Assembly (NCBI GenBank): GCA_033439765.1
Contig: JAULSN010000007.1
Location: forward strand, 1,736,001 to 1,800,000
Source of the DNA: Lasiosphaeria ovina
Lineage: Eukaryota > Ascomycota > Sordariomycetes > Sordariales > Lasiosphaeriaceae
DNA length: 64,000 nucleotides
Direction: 5' to 3'
Position 1 is the stretch's first letter. Every line of letters begins with the position of its first letter. The notes below the pieces were generated by a model that was given only the letters and a program-made list of their open reading frames with translations, made no database searches and was not told where the DNA came from. Of this stretch, positions 43,720-55,951 are shown in pieces. The position numbers were made by a program, and so were the translations under genes.

Positions 43720-45384
43720 ATGGCAACGACGGAGAAAAACTACGGGCCGCTCTTCGACGTCGACGGCTTCTCCGTCATCGAGCAGGACGATGGAGTCCCG
43801 TTCCGCGCCCGGAACGCCCACATGCACCGCACTTGGGCGCGCACCTACACGAGCCTGCCCGAGCTCTACATCCAGCCCGAATCGCAGGCTGAGATTGAGA
43901 AGCTGGTGAATCTGGCACGCAGGCATCGCCGCCGCGTCACCACAACCGGCTCGGGACACTCGCCGTCGGACATGACGTGCACGTCGTCATGGCTCGTCAA
44001 CCTCGACAACTTCGGCAAGGTGCTCTCCATCGACAAGGAAACGGGCATTTGCTCCATGCAGGCCGGCATCCGCCTCCACCGGCTGAGCGCCGAACTTGCC
44101 GCCGTCGGCCTGTCTCTGCCCAGCCTCGGCAGCATCAACGAGCAGAGCATCGCCGGCGCCATCAGCACCGGCACCCATGGCAGCAGCATCCACCACGGCC
44201 TCGTCAGCGAGAGCATTCTTGCCCTCAAGATCACTCTTGCCGACGGCCACACGTACTCGTGCTCCCCCGTCGACAACCCGGACCTCTTCCGCGCCGCCCT
44301 GCTGTCCGTCGGCGCCCTCGGAATCATTACCGAGGTCACTTTCAAGGCTGTGCCCGCCTTCTCGCTCGCCTGGGACCAAGCCATCGACGCCGATGCCCGA
44401 CTTTTTGAGCAGTGGGACACCACGCTGTGGTCCCAGGGAGATTTTGTGCGCATTTGGTGGTTCCCCTACATGCGCCGCGCCGCCGTGTGGAAGGCCGACG
44501 TGGTGCCCCAGTCCGACATCGACTCGGGCAAGGTCGCCTACCGCGATCCGCCAAAGAGCTTCTGCGAGACCCGCCTAGGCTATTTCGTCTACCATAACCT
44601 ACTCGCGCTGGCGCGCTGGGTGCCCTGCATCACGCCCTTTGTTGAGTGGTTTGTGTTTGGACTTCAATACGGCTTCCGCAATGGCGACCGTACGCGCGTC
44701 AGCGCCGTCCAGCCCAGCCAGCAGGCGTTCCTTCTCGACTGCCTGTACAGCCAGTTTGTCAACGAGTGGGCCATCCCGTTGCACCGTGGGCCCGAGGCCC
44801 TCAAGCGGCTCGGCGCCTGGCTGCAGGGCCTGAAGCCCGGCGACGTCGGCTACGTCGACCACGGCATCCCCTTCAGCTCCAAGGGTCTCTACGTCCACAG
44901 CCCCATCGAGGTGCGCGCCAGCAACTCGAACGTGCACACCAGCGCTGCCGCCAACAACCGGCCCTTCCTAGACCCCACGCCCAAGGACGGCCCCGCCCTC
45001 TACCTCAATGCCACCATGTACCGCCCTTACCACCGTGACCCGACATACGAGGCCACGAAGCGCTATTACGAGGGCTTTGAGTGGCTCATGCGCGACCTCG
45101 GCGGCCGGCCGCACTGGGCTAAGACCTTTTCCGTGGCACCCGACGAGTTCGCTGCCTGGTACGGCGACGACTTTGCCAGCTTCCGCCGCGTCCGCGACGC
45201 CGTCGACCCCAACGGTCTCTTTGTCGGCCCCTGGCATCGCCGCTACCTGCTGGGTAGCACCCTGCCGGTCAACAATGTGCTCGAACGCCTCCCGCTTGAA
45301 GAGGTCGGCTTCGTGACAGAGCCTGCTGGCCGCAGCGGCGGTCTCCTTGTCCGCGGCGCCCAGAGCATTGTCGTGCCCAACTAG
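43720..45384 (+). CDS. ALO1: D-arabinono-1,4-lactone oxidase
   Basis: This is a single exon of 554 aa. The enzyme makes the last oxidation step to erythroascorbate and is a flavoprotein, usually at the outer mitochondrial membrane. The FAD domain begins near RTWARTYTSLPELYIQPES and carries TTGSGHSPSDMTCTSSW with the flavin-binding His. Next come AGIRLHRLSAELAAVGLSLP, GSINEQSIAGAISTGTHGSS and GALGIITEVTF. The C-terminal signature GGRPHWAKTF (HWxK motif) and GLFVGPWHRRYLL are present. The start at 43720 (MATTEKNYG) is the first ATG; the frame is open upstream without one. The length is close to yeast Alo1 (526 aa). After the TAG stop the same frame stays open for 110 more codons, described separately. 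Confidence 0.94.
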   Translation: MATTEKNYGPLFDVDGFSVIEQDDGVPFRARNAHMHRTWARTYTSLPELYIQPESQAEIEKLVNLARRHRRRVTTTGSGHSPSDMTCTSSWLVNLDNFGKVLSIDKETGICSMQAGIRLHRLSAELAAVGLSLPSLGSINEQSIAGAISTGTHGSSIHHGLVSESILALKITLADGHTYSCSPVDNPDLFRAALLSVGALGIITEVTFKAVPAFSLAWDQAIDADARLFEQWDTTLWSQGDFVRIWWFPYMRRAAVWKADVVPQSDIDSGKVAYRDPPKSFCETRLGYFVYHNLLALARWVPCITPFVEWFVFGLQYGFRNGDRTRVSAVQPSQQAFLLDCLYSQFVNEWAIPLHRGPEALKRLGAWLQGLKPGDVGYVDHGIPFSSKGLYVHSPIEVRASNSNVHTSAAANNRPFLDPTPKDGPALYLNATMYRPYHRDPTYEATKRYYEGFEWLMRDLGGRPHWAKTFSVAPDEFAAWYGDDFASFRRVRDAVDPNGLFVGPWHRRYLLGSTLPVNNVLERLPLEEVGFVTEPAGRSGGLLVRGAQSIVVPN

Positions 45385-45717
45385 TGTATTGGTAAGACGA
45401 CACAGGTTCCGGACAACTGGAAGGACAGTCCGGTGCCGCCGAAGATATGGGGCCACGACATTTTGGCCGCATTGGTGGAGAAGCAGCAGCTTTCGACCGC
45501 ACAGATGGAGCTTCAGCAAGGGATGGGGGGGCAGCCACATAATTCTTATGGTTCTGACACATTGCACGAGCCATCCTTGGTGGAAGACGCATGCGTGGCA
45601 GACGAAGAAAAGTCCGCGACAGACGAACCACCCACGCCACCCATGACTGGCAACCCATTTAATGCATTACAGTCGCCGGCCGCGACACCCGGTCTGGGGG
45701 CTAACCATGGGAAATGA
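45385..45717 (+). other. open in-frame extension after the ALO1 stop
   Basis: Directly after the TAG, the frame continues CIGKTTQVPDNWKDSPVPPK and onward for 110 codons to a TGA at 45715-45717. The translation is hydrophilic, Pro- and Gln-containing and protein-like. It could be reached by readthrough, be a relic of a longer ancestral C-terminus, or be chance in GC-rich DNA. Confidence 0.3.
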
Positions 45718-46426
45718 AATAGTCTATCGGTGTCCTATACTTTGCATATATCTTTTGTGTTGCTGGGCTTATGCATGATTTGTATTGTACAAGAGGTGGT
45801 AGTTGGTTGGTTTTCAGCGGTTGCCTTCATCTCCCCACAAAGCGAAAGCGATTAAACAATAGCTTCTACTTCGTATATAGAAATTATGAATTCAAGTTTC
45901 AATGTTAGTTCTCGCCAAGGTGGCTGCCATGAGTGCGGTACGCGTGGTGGTCAATTTCTCTACGCTGTTGGCGTCTATCTTCAGATACCATTGCCACTCT
46001 GCGCATTGACAGGAGGGCATAAAATTATTGAAATTCTTATCCAGCGTCTATGATATTGGCATTGGTAGACTGCCCGGGCGAAGGCCGATTCGTTTCCACC
46101 TCTGCAGCCCCTCGTGCTCTTCCTTCTCAAAGAGTAGGTACCTATTTTAATCTTCTCCATTGCGTGCCACGGATTACTTCGCTAGGTATATATTACATAT
46201 TTGTCTGTCCGTCTGTCCGTCTAAATTGGCTATATCTTCCGATGAAACCATTACCCTACTTGCGCAATACTCGTACCACATGTCATAGTAAAAAACGCCG
46301 CAGCCAACTAACTTCCCCCTTGTCTCTACTACGTACCAGCACTACTTACTACTGTACTCCTAGGAATTGGACTAATCCTACAAAAATGACACTCATCGCA
46401 ATAACAGCCAACAAGCAAACCTTCAA
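45718..46426. other. convergent 3' flanks of ALO1 and the permease gene
   Basis: No gene is supported. The DNA is AT-richer, with scattered TAGGTA words. Confidence 0.5.
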
Positions 46427-48929
46427 CTACGGCAACCCCGCTGCCCCGTGTTGTTCTTCGACTTCGTCGTCGTCGTCGTCATCATCGTCGTGGTCAACGA
46501 CAAAAAGCAGCCCCTGCGCCGCCTCGTCAGCCATCCTCTCGCCGCCGCCGCCACTCCCATCCCTAGCAGCCGCATCTCTCGTCTTCGTATGTTCATTTAT
46601 CATCGTCCCCCGCTTAATCCTACTCCCCTCCCCCCACCGCGCCCACCACACCCACCACGCAGCGCCCGCGGCGAGCACGGCCAGCGCCGTCGCCGGGTAC
46701 GCGAACCACACGAACCCCGCGGCACCGCCGTCCTCGCGCCCGCCCGCCGGCGGCACCCACGGCAGGATCAGCAGCAGGCAGTTGCTGGCCGCGAAGACGG
46801 CGACGGCGGGGCGCGGGGCCCGGAACGGCGTGCGGTATTTTGAGGCAGAGGAGGAGTGCAGGTAGAGTAGCCCGCAGCTGATGGCTACTCCGAGCACGCT
46901 GACCGGGTAGCTGCCGACGTCGACGAGGAAGTTGTAGATGCGGCCTGGCGGCGGCAGGACGATGACGAGTGTTGATATGAGCCAGTGCAGCAGCAGGCCG
47001 CGGGTCGGAGGAGCTCCGGCGGTGGTGGGGGTGGCAGAGCGTGGTGATGGTTTGTTGTTGTGCTGTTGGGGTTTGGTTCGGGTGATGAGCGGGAGCGCCT
47101 TGAACTCTGCTAGCGCGGCGTGGTGGTATTCGTGGTGGGGGTAGTTATGGGCGGAGCTGCTGTCGCTGGTGCTGGCACTGCTTTCGCTGTGGCTGTCATC
47201 GTCGTAGTCATCGTCGTAGTCATCATCGTCGTCGAGGGTGTGGTCGACGGCTGGAGGAGCAGAGGCTGGGCTGCTGCTGCTCGTCCTCCAGAACCGCGAC
47301 CACGGCAGCAGGCCGTCCTTGGCGAGCTCCTCGTTGACGCGTGCCTGGGCGAAGCTCGTGGCGGCGATGTTGCCGGCGGCCGAGATGATGATGAACAGGG
47401 GCAGGATGACGTGCGAGGGCGCGCCGGGGCCGAAGACGTTGCGGAAGAAGACGCCGGCGACCACGATGCCGGCCGACTTGAAGTCGTTCTTGTCGACGAC
47501 GAGAAAAAAGGCCACCGTGATGGCCAGGTAGGCCAGCGACACGATGCTGAGAGCCACGGGCGCGGCGATCTTGAGCGTGCGCACGGGGTCCCGGACGTCG
47601 TCCAGCACCTGGTTCGCCGTGCTGTAGCCGCGGAAGCAGTAGATGACCTTGAGCAGCGCCGTTGCGTAGTCGTAGGGCTGCGTGCTGCTGCCGGCCCAGA
47701 CGTCGCTGAAGTTTCTCTGGGCTGTGCTGCTGCTGCTACTAGAGACACCGGAGAACACCACGTCGAGCCGCCTGGGCGCGAGGAGAACTCGCTCTCCCTC
47801 GCTCAGGTCGCTGCCGACGCCCATCAGCCCGCCCACGACGCCAGCGATAACCACAAACACGAGGATCAGCATCTTGGCCACGCCCAGCACGTTGATCAGG
47901 CGCAGGCCGAGGCGCGGGTGGCGCGAGTGGATCCAGCAGAGGCACGACACGGCGGCAACAGCGATGACGCGCACGTTCCAGCGGTTCACGGGCGCGTCGA
48001 GCGCGTACAGCGTGTACTCGCCCAGCACGATGGCGTTGGGCGTCGAGAAGCCCAGCAGCACCACGTACGCCATGAACATGCACGTGGCCAGCATGCGCGG
48101 GCGCCGGAAGATGCGCTCAAGGTAGACGCGCTCGCCGCCGCTGCGCGGCATGGCTGTGCCAAAGTCCTTTTCTTACTGTCAGCTTTCATGTGTCTCTTTA
48201 CGTTGTTTCTCCCCTTTTAATCCAGCTCTCTCTCTCTCTCTCTCTCGCCCAGAGCGAGCAGAAAACAACCAGCCGGAAATTACTCACCAAGTATACGGCA
48301 AGCCCGCAGAAGGAGATGATGCTGCCGAGCACCCACAGCAGCAGCGTCATGCCGACGGACCCGACGCCGGCGAAGATGGCGCTTGGCACCGAGTACGCGC
48401 CGACGCCTATCGTCTTGCCCACGATGATGTTGATGGCTGATACGACGCCGAGCTTCCTCCCCGCGTCGCTCCGCCTCCTCCTCCGCCGCTGCTGCTGTCT
48501 TCTAGGTGCCGCCTCCAGCGGGGAGGCAAGAAGCCCTGGGCCGAGTTCCTGCAGCAGCCATGTCTCGCTCGCTGCGGTTGGCTCTTGGAACGATTTCCTC
48601 CCTGGATCCTCGTAGTGGGCGTGGCCGTCGGGGCGGACCTCGCTGCTTCTCACGCTCGAGCCCGGTATTCTCAAGCTGAACGACAAAGGGCTCGCGGGCT
48701 CTCTGTAATACCCCGGGCTTCTGTTGTTGTTGGTGGTGGTTGTGCTGCTATTGAGCCTTCTCGGCTCCTCGCTTAGCTCGCCATACGTGGGCCGGATGGG
48801 CGACCGGCAGCTGAGCTGGAAGGACGCTTGCAACGGCGAGGTTGCTGTAGAGATGGCGCTGGCGATGTAGGTGGCGGAAAACCGACGTGGGGATGACAGT
48901 CTATCCGGTAACAGCGACGAGGGCGCCAT
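46427..48929 (-). CDS. amino acid permease, MUP1/LAT type
   Basis: There are two minus-strand exons, 48929-48288 and 48166-46427 (793 aa). The protein is an APC-superfamily plasma membrane transporter, closest by eye to high-affinity methionine permeases. About 150 disordered residues precede GRKLGVVSAINIIVGKTIGV, the first membrane span. Family marks are IGVGAYSVPSAIF, FGTAMPRSGGERVYLE, GFSTPNAIVLGEY, CFRGYSTANQVLDDVRDP, AGNIAATSFAQARVNEELAK and DGLLPWSRFW. About 12 spans are expected. A poly-Asp/Ser loop (about residues 515-580) interrupts the C-terminal half before TRGLLLHWLIS, and the tail holds another Asp run. The intron (121 nt) carries a (CT)n run near its donor; the acceptor AAAAG gives the conserved DFGTAMPRSGG. 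Residue counts are approximate. Confidence 0.9.
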
Positions 48930-50446
48930 GTTCTCCCCTTTTCTGGCCTTATTTTTGGCCCCGCTCGTCACGATGAGAATAGGGACAACCCATAGAACAT
49001 CACCAAGCAGGAATGGTTTGTTGTCTGTGGGACTGGGCAGGGATGACTGGCTTATGCAGTGGCTCTAGAGTGAAAAGCAGAACCAAGATGGGAGGGATGT
49101 ATATAAGACGACCTTCTATGTGTCCATGGAGGAGAGAGCTGAAGCTGCGAGCTGAACCAAGATACGGCCCCTTTGCTTCACCACTTACATCCACCGGTTC
49201 GCGGCAAAGGTAGGTATTATTGTCGGCCCAGACGAGGAAGGGCGAGGACCTACCTAGTTGGAAGAGAGGAAAAGGAGATCCAGAACACAGAGAGGCTTTG
49301 CAACAATAGAGGCTCACATATCCAGCCGGGAAAAGAGAGGATCAGCCATGGACCGGCCTCACTCCTCCTGGGGGATCTCGCCCCCGGCCCCTGTTTGTCA
49401 CCGACTGGGAGGGAAGGGGATGAGGGGGCTGTCTGTCAAAACTCGCGGCAGAGGATTTCCCCACGGTGCCCAGCAAAGCAAGACAAGGCAAGGCAAGGCA
49501 AAGATGCGATAGGCAGGACCAAGCATGTTTGCAAGCAGCCCGCCACAAGCACTGACACTGGGACCGGCACTGGCGCTGCCACTGGGGATCTCGCTGCAAC
49601 GCCCATGGCCTGGCTCTCTCTGCCTGCTTCTAGAAAACGGAATGGGTAGGAACAGCCGAGTAGCACTAGTAGCACAGCTCAGCTAGGGTGGAAGGGCTTG
49701 GCATGATCGCCGTCAGAGGGAGGGTGGTGAAACCCGTGGATAGGGTACGGCTAGGATAAATCCAATCAAGCTTTGACGGTCGTCGTCTCGATTCCTTCTT
49801 TTCTTGTAATCGGGAAAGTGGAAACAAGGTCTGGCTTTTTTTGGTCAACTGATCATTTGTTCTGGGGAAAGGAGATTAAACCCTCGTTGCCGACTTGCTG
49901 TACACCTCCTCCAATCGGAGAATAAACTTCCGTATGGATGCAGTCGAATCCCGAAAGGAAGAAGAAAAGGGCGGTCGGGAATTGTGGGAATTGTGGCGAT
50001 GGCTTGGCGCAAGGTCGGTCGCATCTGGGGAAGCTGAAACGGGGGGGGGGGGCCCTTGCCGGTTCTGGGGAATGGAATTTAGACGTGACGGGTTGAGCTT
50101 GCCCCCCCAGACCGCAACAACCACACCGTGTTTCAGGCTTGGCGGCGATCCGACTCGTGGATTCAAGACCTTTGAAAATTGCCGTACATCCGTCGAAAGC
50201 TTGTCTCGCTGATCCGATCTCCAGCCAAGAGGCAGAGAAATCGGGAGGAGACTGGAAAAATCCAACCAACCCATACAGATACGGATACACAAAAGAGCCA
50301 TTGCATCTGGGTCATGTATTGCAGTGTATTGCGGTGTGCCTATCTAAGTATATGTACTGCAAACAATTTCTTCGCTCTTCTCAGTTCCCGCCACGGGTGT
50401 CCTTGGTCTATTCTGGGTCATGTCATACCTACATAGTCATTGCTAT
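48930..50446. other. intergenic: permease promoter and BTB3 3' flank
   Basis: I find no supported gene in this 1.5 kb. ORFs at 49173-49675 and 49853-50301 overlap on both strands and are not recognisable. Confidence 0.5.
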
Positions 50447-52700
50447 TCATGCGTCCAATCCGAGACGGTCCAGCATCTTGTCGATCTTCTCCAGCAGAAT
50501 CTGGTAGTTGACCGCGTCCGAGGCGAATTCATCCTCAACAAGCTTCCCGTCCAACGTCCTGACGCCGCCCAGCTGCTCGTCTCCCACGGGGCTTGCTTGT
50601 CTCGCCTGGGCTTCGTCGTCCGCCGCAGCACTCGAAAGTCCCTCGGCCGCCGCGGCATCCGGCTCCCCATCCTCTTCGAGCATGTCTTCGAGGCCGTCGC
50701 CGTCAAAACGCAGCCTGAAGCGCTCCGAGAGGTAGTAGCGGATGTCGTCGAGAAGCTCAATCGTGTCCGTCTCCTGTCTGCTCTTTATCCTCGACGCGCT
50801 CTCGCGGATAAGCTCTACAAATTCTTCGTCGTCAATGTAGTCCTCTAGCCGGTTGGCTATGTACCGCGCGGCAAACTCCTCCAGCCGCTGCACTCTAAGG
50901 TCCCAGGCCGCCCGTATTACGTCGTATACGTTGATGGGCTCAACATCAGCCTCTTGTTTCTGCTGCTGCCGCTGCTGCTGCCGCTGCCGCTTCAAGTCTC
51001 CGACTTCAACACGTGTAATGTCTTCCAAGGCGTTGCTGTCGCCATTTCCCAGTGTGCTTATCGCCACTGCCGCCTTTGTCTTGAGCTTGTCAAGCAGAAG
51101 CATGTCCGACGCATACAGCAGATCTAGTGCAAACTCCAACGGGCAGTCTGACTTCTCCGTATAGAGAAACCTCAGGATGATCTCAAGCACCTCGGGGGTG
51201 CAGTCGACCTTAATAATGTGAAGGTATTCTTTATCCTTGGCCTCCATAAACTCGCTCGAGAACATAGTCTCAAAGTAGGGACTGCGGATGAGGAAGGCCT
51301 TATGGACAGGGTAGAGTACTGACCGCTTGGGTTTGTTAGCCCCATTCGTCGTCAAATCCTTGGCTATGGGCGCCACGGCTATGGGGATCCCAAGATGGTT
51401 GGACCCCGAGCCGCTATCTTCTTCCTCTTCGTCGTCTGCGTCTGCCCGTAGTATGCAGTTGGCAAAGATGGCATTGTCGTGCGGCCATTTTATTTCGTCG
51501 ACCTTGCGGGGGTCGACATACATTTTGAACTTCAGGACGGTATCTTTAAAGAAACCAGCGACTTGGGCCTGTGCCAACCGCACCTCGTCCTGCTGCCGTT
51601 GGCGTGCAAGGCGGCGGTCATTCAAAGATAGCACAGCTTCCCATAGCCTGTCAAGCTCGAGCTGGTTGCAGAGCTTGTCAATTCCCTTAAAAACGTCCTC
51701 TTCGGCAACCGCGCTCCTTGGCCCGACCAGTTCTCGTGGCAGGTCACCAAGATACAGAAAGCGCAAGACAAGGCGAAAGGCCTCGACCGGAATGGAGCTC
51801 GAGAGCCTCCACGTCGGCGTCTCAGGGGCCTCGACAAACTTTCTGCGAAAGTAGGGCGACCTCGCCGACAAGAGAAACTTGTGCAAATGGAAGTTATCGT
51901 CATCAGCCGTGAGCGTGATGTCCGACGTCTTTGGAGTTTCACGCGTCAGCAGAGATGTGATGTAGGATGCCCACAGCTGCAAAGGGTCGGCTGTCTTTGA
52001 GTAGTCGTACGACAGAAGCAAGTTGCGAATTTTGTTGTTGAGAGCATTGTAGACAGCTCGTTCCCGCTCAAATGAGTCGGGATCAGCGATTACCCCTGGA
52101 TTTTTGTTAGTGATCCAAGCAATGCCCTCTACACGGGTGTCAGCCAATTTGGAGGCTCGGCGGGACTCTGGTACCTGATTCAAGAAGCAACTGTACCAGC
52201 TCGTAGTGACCACATAAACTGGCCTGTCTTGGGTCAGCTCTGTTTGTGTCGCATGTTGAGGAAAGGTACACGAAATTGAGACCCAATGAGACCTAGACTT
52301 GGTGAAAGGCCAATGAAGACTGCAACTGCCGTCTCCAACCCTAGACGTAGAGGTCGGTCGTAGACAAAGTCATAGAAACTGAAAAGGCGCTAGGATCTTA
52401 TGCATTCTAGACTCGAGCACTTTCACTACACTTTCCTCCCTAGACACTTCATGGAACAACTCAACAAGTAAAACTTACAATAATGAGCGGGGTGTAGTCA
52501 AAGTTGTCCTTTCCATTGATGTTGACGCCGGCCGACATCAACTCCTGGCAGCGCTTGAGGTCGCCGCGGCGGCATGCCTGAATAAATTCATCGAATTCTT
52601 CCGATGAGTCGAGGGGATGTTCGTTGCGAAGGACTCCGCTCTTGATGAGCCGGTTGTCGTCCCTGAGCTTGACCTCCAACTCGTGTTTCCGGAGCACCAT
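50447..52700 (-). CDS. btb3: ankyrin repeat and BTB/POZ domain protein Btb3
   Basis: There are three minus-strand exons: 52700-52479, 52223-52175 and 52095-50447 (639 aa). The N-terminus has ankyrin repeats (EFDEFIQACRRGDLKRCQEL, NINGKDNFDYTPLII and ASLCGHYELVQLLLESG). Two BTB domains follow: DITLTADDDNFHLHKFLLSA with RSPYFRRKF, and YPVHKAFLIRSPYFETMFSS with CTPEVLEIILRFLYT. The architecture is that of fission yeast Btb3 and human ABTB1, which are probable substrate adaptors of Cul3 ubiquitin ligases. A Gln/Arg-rich stretch and an acidic Ala-rich C-terminus are present. The first intron (52478-52224) interrupts the ankyrin region. The gene is divergent from the NimA kinase gene. Confidence 0.9.
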
Positions 52701-53557
52701 TTTCCCTGTTCCTTTGATGCAAAATGATTAAATAGAGCAATACGAATATGCAGCTAAGAAAAAAATTAATGCAGTCAGAAATCAGGAAGAACACAAGAAA
52801 AGAAGCTGCTGTTGACCTGAAGAAGCAGCCAACAGGAAGCGGGAAAGCCGAGCTGATGGCGTTGACCAACACCTCGCCCCCCGCCGGAGATAAGGCCGAC
52901 GACTACTGTAACTAACATCCATCGGGAGTTTCACATGGGGCACGGACCAAGCTCTTGGTTGCGGCAAGGACGAGCGGGTGGCAATGATGTCGTTACGCCG
53001 TCATCCAGCAATTGCTTTGCTAATCCGGCTCTTGATGAAAAAGCTCCTCTTTCCAAAGCGAAGAGGCTTATCGATAAGGCCGATTCCGGGTCCGTGGGAA
53101 GGCGCGCCCGCAGAGCTCTGCCTGCGACGGATGCATAAGTTTTGCCGCGCCGACCAACCAGTAATATCCCGTGCGACTCATCTGGACCCCTGCATTTGAG
53201 TGGGGCAGATCGTTGCCAGCGCTCCCAATTGGGAAGGCGTTGCCTAGGCAGCGGCCCTGTGTTGATACCCATGCGAGGTCAGGGCCAGCCCACCGAATGC
53301 CTTTGACCGAAAGCGAAGCCGACCGCCTCCAATCAATCCCCCGAAAGCAACCACCGAAGTGCAGTGCAGCGCATCGCATCGCAGTGCAGCAACCTCCGAC
53401 CGCCCTCGCGGGATACTAACCAGCAACAACAACAGGAAAACACTCACGACCTTGCACAGCTGCCGGCTTTCTTATGGACAGGGACATCGCCAATTGACAC
53501 CCGCCAGACGTTGTCGCATTTCAAGAAGGGAGAAAAAAAACATAGGAGAAAGCAAAA
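52701..53557. promoter_or_regulatory. divergent promoter region between btb3 and NimA-type kinase
   Basis: This 857-base interval has no supported gene. A direct repeat of GCAGTGCAGC-like words is visible around 53357-53395. Confidence 0.45.
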
Positions 53558-55951
53558 ATGTCCGAAGGCGACAAGTACGACGTGCTTGAGAAGATCGGTG
53601 AGCTGCCAATCGGCCCCCTCCCCAAGTCTCTGTTCTGCACTCATTGTCGTTGCTGACTTTGTCTCCCCCCTCGCCTCTAGGCCATGGCTCGTTTGGCGTC
53701 ATCCGCAAGGTGCGGCGGAAGATGGACGGCATGATTCTCTGCCGGAAGGAGATCAGCTACCTCAAGATGTCGCAAAAGGAGCGCGAGCAGCTGCATGCCG
53801 AGTTCCAGATCCTGTCGACCCTGCGCCACCCAAACATTGTTGGCTACTACCACCGCGAGCATCTCAAGGCCAGCCAAGACTTGCACCTCTACATGGAGTA
53901 CTGCGGCAATGGCGATCTCGGCCGTGTCATTCGGGACCTCGCGAGCAAGAACCAGTACGCCGAGGAGTCTTTTGTCTGGAGCACATTCTCCCAGCTCGTC
54001 ACGGCACTCTACCGCTGCCACTACGGCGTCGACCCTCCCGAGGTGGGCAAGACAGTGCTTGGCTTAGGCACAGCAGCGAAACCGAAAGCACCGACTGGAG
54101 GCATGATCATTCTGCACCGCGATTTGAAGCCCGAGAATGGTAGGTTGCACGTCTTTGCCAGTTGAGGCTGTCAAGTTCGGTTCTGATCCCGTCATAGTTT
54201 TTCTCGGCGCCGATAATTCCGTCAAGCTGGGCGACTTTGGTCTCTCCAAGGTGATGCAGTCACACGACTTTGCGTCGACATATGTGGGCACGCCATTCTA
54301 TATGTCGCCCGAGATTTGCGCCGCCGAGAAGTATACCCTCAAGTCGGATATCTGGTCACTGGGGTGCATCATCTACGAGCTCTGCTCACGCGAGCCGCCG
54401 TTCAATGCCAAGTCGCATTTCCAGCTGGTCCAGAAGATAAAGGAGGGCAAGGTCGCACCTCTGCCTCCGGTCTATTCAGTAGAGTTGATGGCTGTAATTA
54501 AGGATTGCCTGCGCGTCAACCCCGACCGCAGACCGGACACGGCGACGCTCCTCAATCTGCCTGTTGTGCGGCTAATGAGAAAGGAGAAGGAGGTGGTCGA
54601 GTTCAGCAATATGCTCAAGGCCAAGGAGGATTCCCTCAACAAACGGATCCGGGAGCTTGACCAAAAGTTGGCATCGGTCGACAACGAAAAGGTGGCCATG
54701 CGGCAGGAAATCGATTCCTCCTTGAGAAGAGAATGGGAGGTCAAGGCACGACTCGAAATTGACCGCCTAGTCGGTATAGAAATTGAGCAGCTCCAGAGGA
54801 AGTTCGAGCAGGAGGTCCAGGCGCGAGTTGAAGCAGAGTTGCAGAGCCGTAGGAAGGCTGTGGCATTCAGCGAGGATGAGCCGGCCGAGTTCTCGTCCTC
54901 GAAGTCGGACTACCCGCACTCGTCAATCGGTTGCGAGAGCGCCGACGGCGAGTTCCCTTCGACAACAGACCTCACCGAGCTGTCTGTCGACTCGCCTGAC
55001 ACTTCAACTCACGTGCTGAAAAAGAGCGCTCGCACTCCTTTCGCACGGGCTCAAACCATGTTTGTGAGTGTCCCGGCTGGAACGCCAATGGACGTCGAGA
55101 TGGCTTCGCCGTCACCAATCACGATAGCATCCTTGTCGCTTTCGCCTCGGCGGAACGCAACGACCAAAGTTCCGGCGAACCCATCTAACATCTTCACCGC
55201 CAACTTGATGTCGAGAGGCGATGCACGGTGGGAGGCGCCTCGAGATATTGCCGGGATGGCATCAGATGACGAGTCCGACGACGAAACCCATATGCCGTCC
55301 CCGACCCGGATGATCAAGTCCAGCAAGAATCCCTTCACTTCAAAGCAGAGACCCACACTCCTCGCGCAGAAGTCGGCCCCGCTCCACCGCCTCCAGTCGA
55401 AACAGACACTGGCGCCTCAGGCTAGGACCATGGGCGCCATTCCGACTGCGGCCTCGAACCCCGACTTGCACGGTTTGCATAGGGCCGGGAGCAATGGCGC
55501 GCTGCGGGAACGAAGCAACAGCCCGAACCGCCGGCTTACAAAAATACCCTCGGCGACGAACCTGAACGGGTGCAATGACAAGCTGAGCAGTGGGAGCGAT
55601 GGTTCGGCTCCCGCCCTGTCTCGCAAGCCATCCATCATCAAGAAGGAACCAGAGCAGCCCCCGCAACAGCAACAACCACAGCCCCCCGTTCTTAACAAGG
55701 TGGCGGGCAAAAACAACAACATCAGGGGTCGCACATTGGTGGAACTCCAGCAGGCCCGTGCAGGTGGCAGGCCGTTGAGCGCTGTCATGAGCGGCGAGAA
55801 CCTCAGCCCCACGCGGCCCTTCCGGGAACACGCCGCTGCCGCCAACCGGGGCGGCTCGGGATCCTCGGAGCCAGCTGCTGTCTGGGACCCGGAGAGGGAT
55901 GAGATGCCAAGTCCTTTCTTGGTTCGGCGGAAGCCCATCATGCGGACATGA
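53558..55951 (+). CDS. nimA: NimA-family cell-cycle protein kinase
   Basis: There are three exons: 53558-53597, 53681-54139 and 54198-55951 (750 aa). NimA/Nim-1 drives entry into mitosis in filamentous fungi. The kinase domain opens MSEGDKYDVLEKIGHGSFGV. It continues with ILCRKEISYLKMSQKEREQL, LRHPNIVGYYHREHL, HRDLKPEN (about 159-166), KLGDFGLSK (about 176-184), VGTPFYMSPEIC and SDIWSLGCIIYELC. The insert YGVDPPEVGKTVLGLGTAAK before the catalytic loop is typical of fungal NimA. A coiled coil follows the kinase domain (about 315-405), as in Nek2, and then a long disordered Ser/Pro-rich tail ending RRKPIMRT. The second intron splits Asn-Val just after HRDLKPEN. All introns keep frame. Confidence 0.94.

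Noticed and set aside
47120..48220. 366-codon plus-strand ORF opposite the permease gene
   Set aside because: It is a shadow of the GC-rich permease exon. Its translation is poly-Val, Asp and Arg-rich with no family resemblance, while the minus strand has clear transporter motifs.
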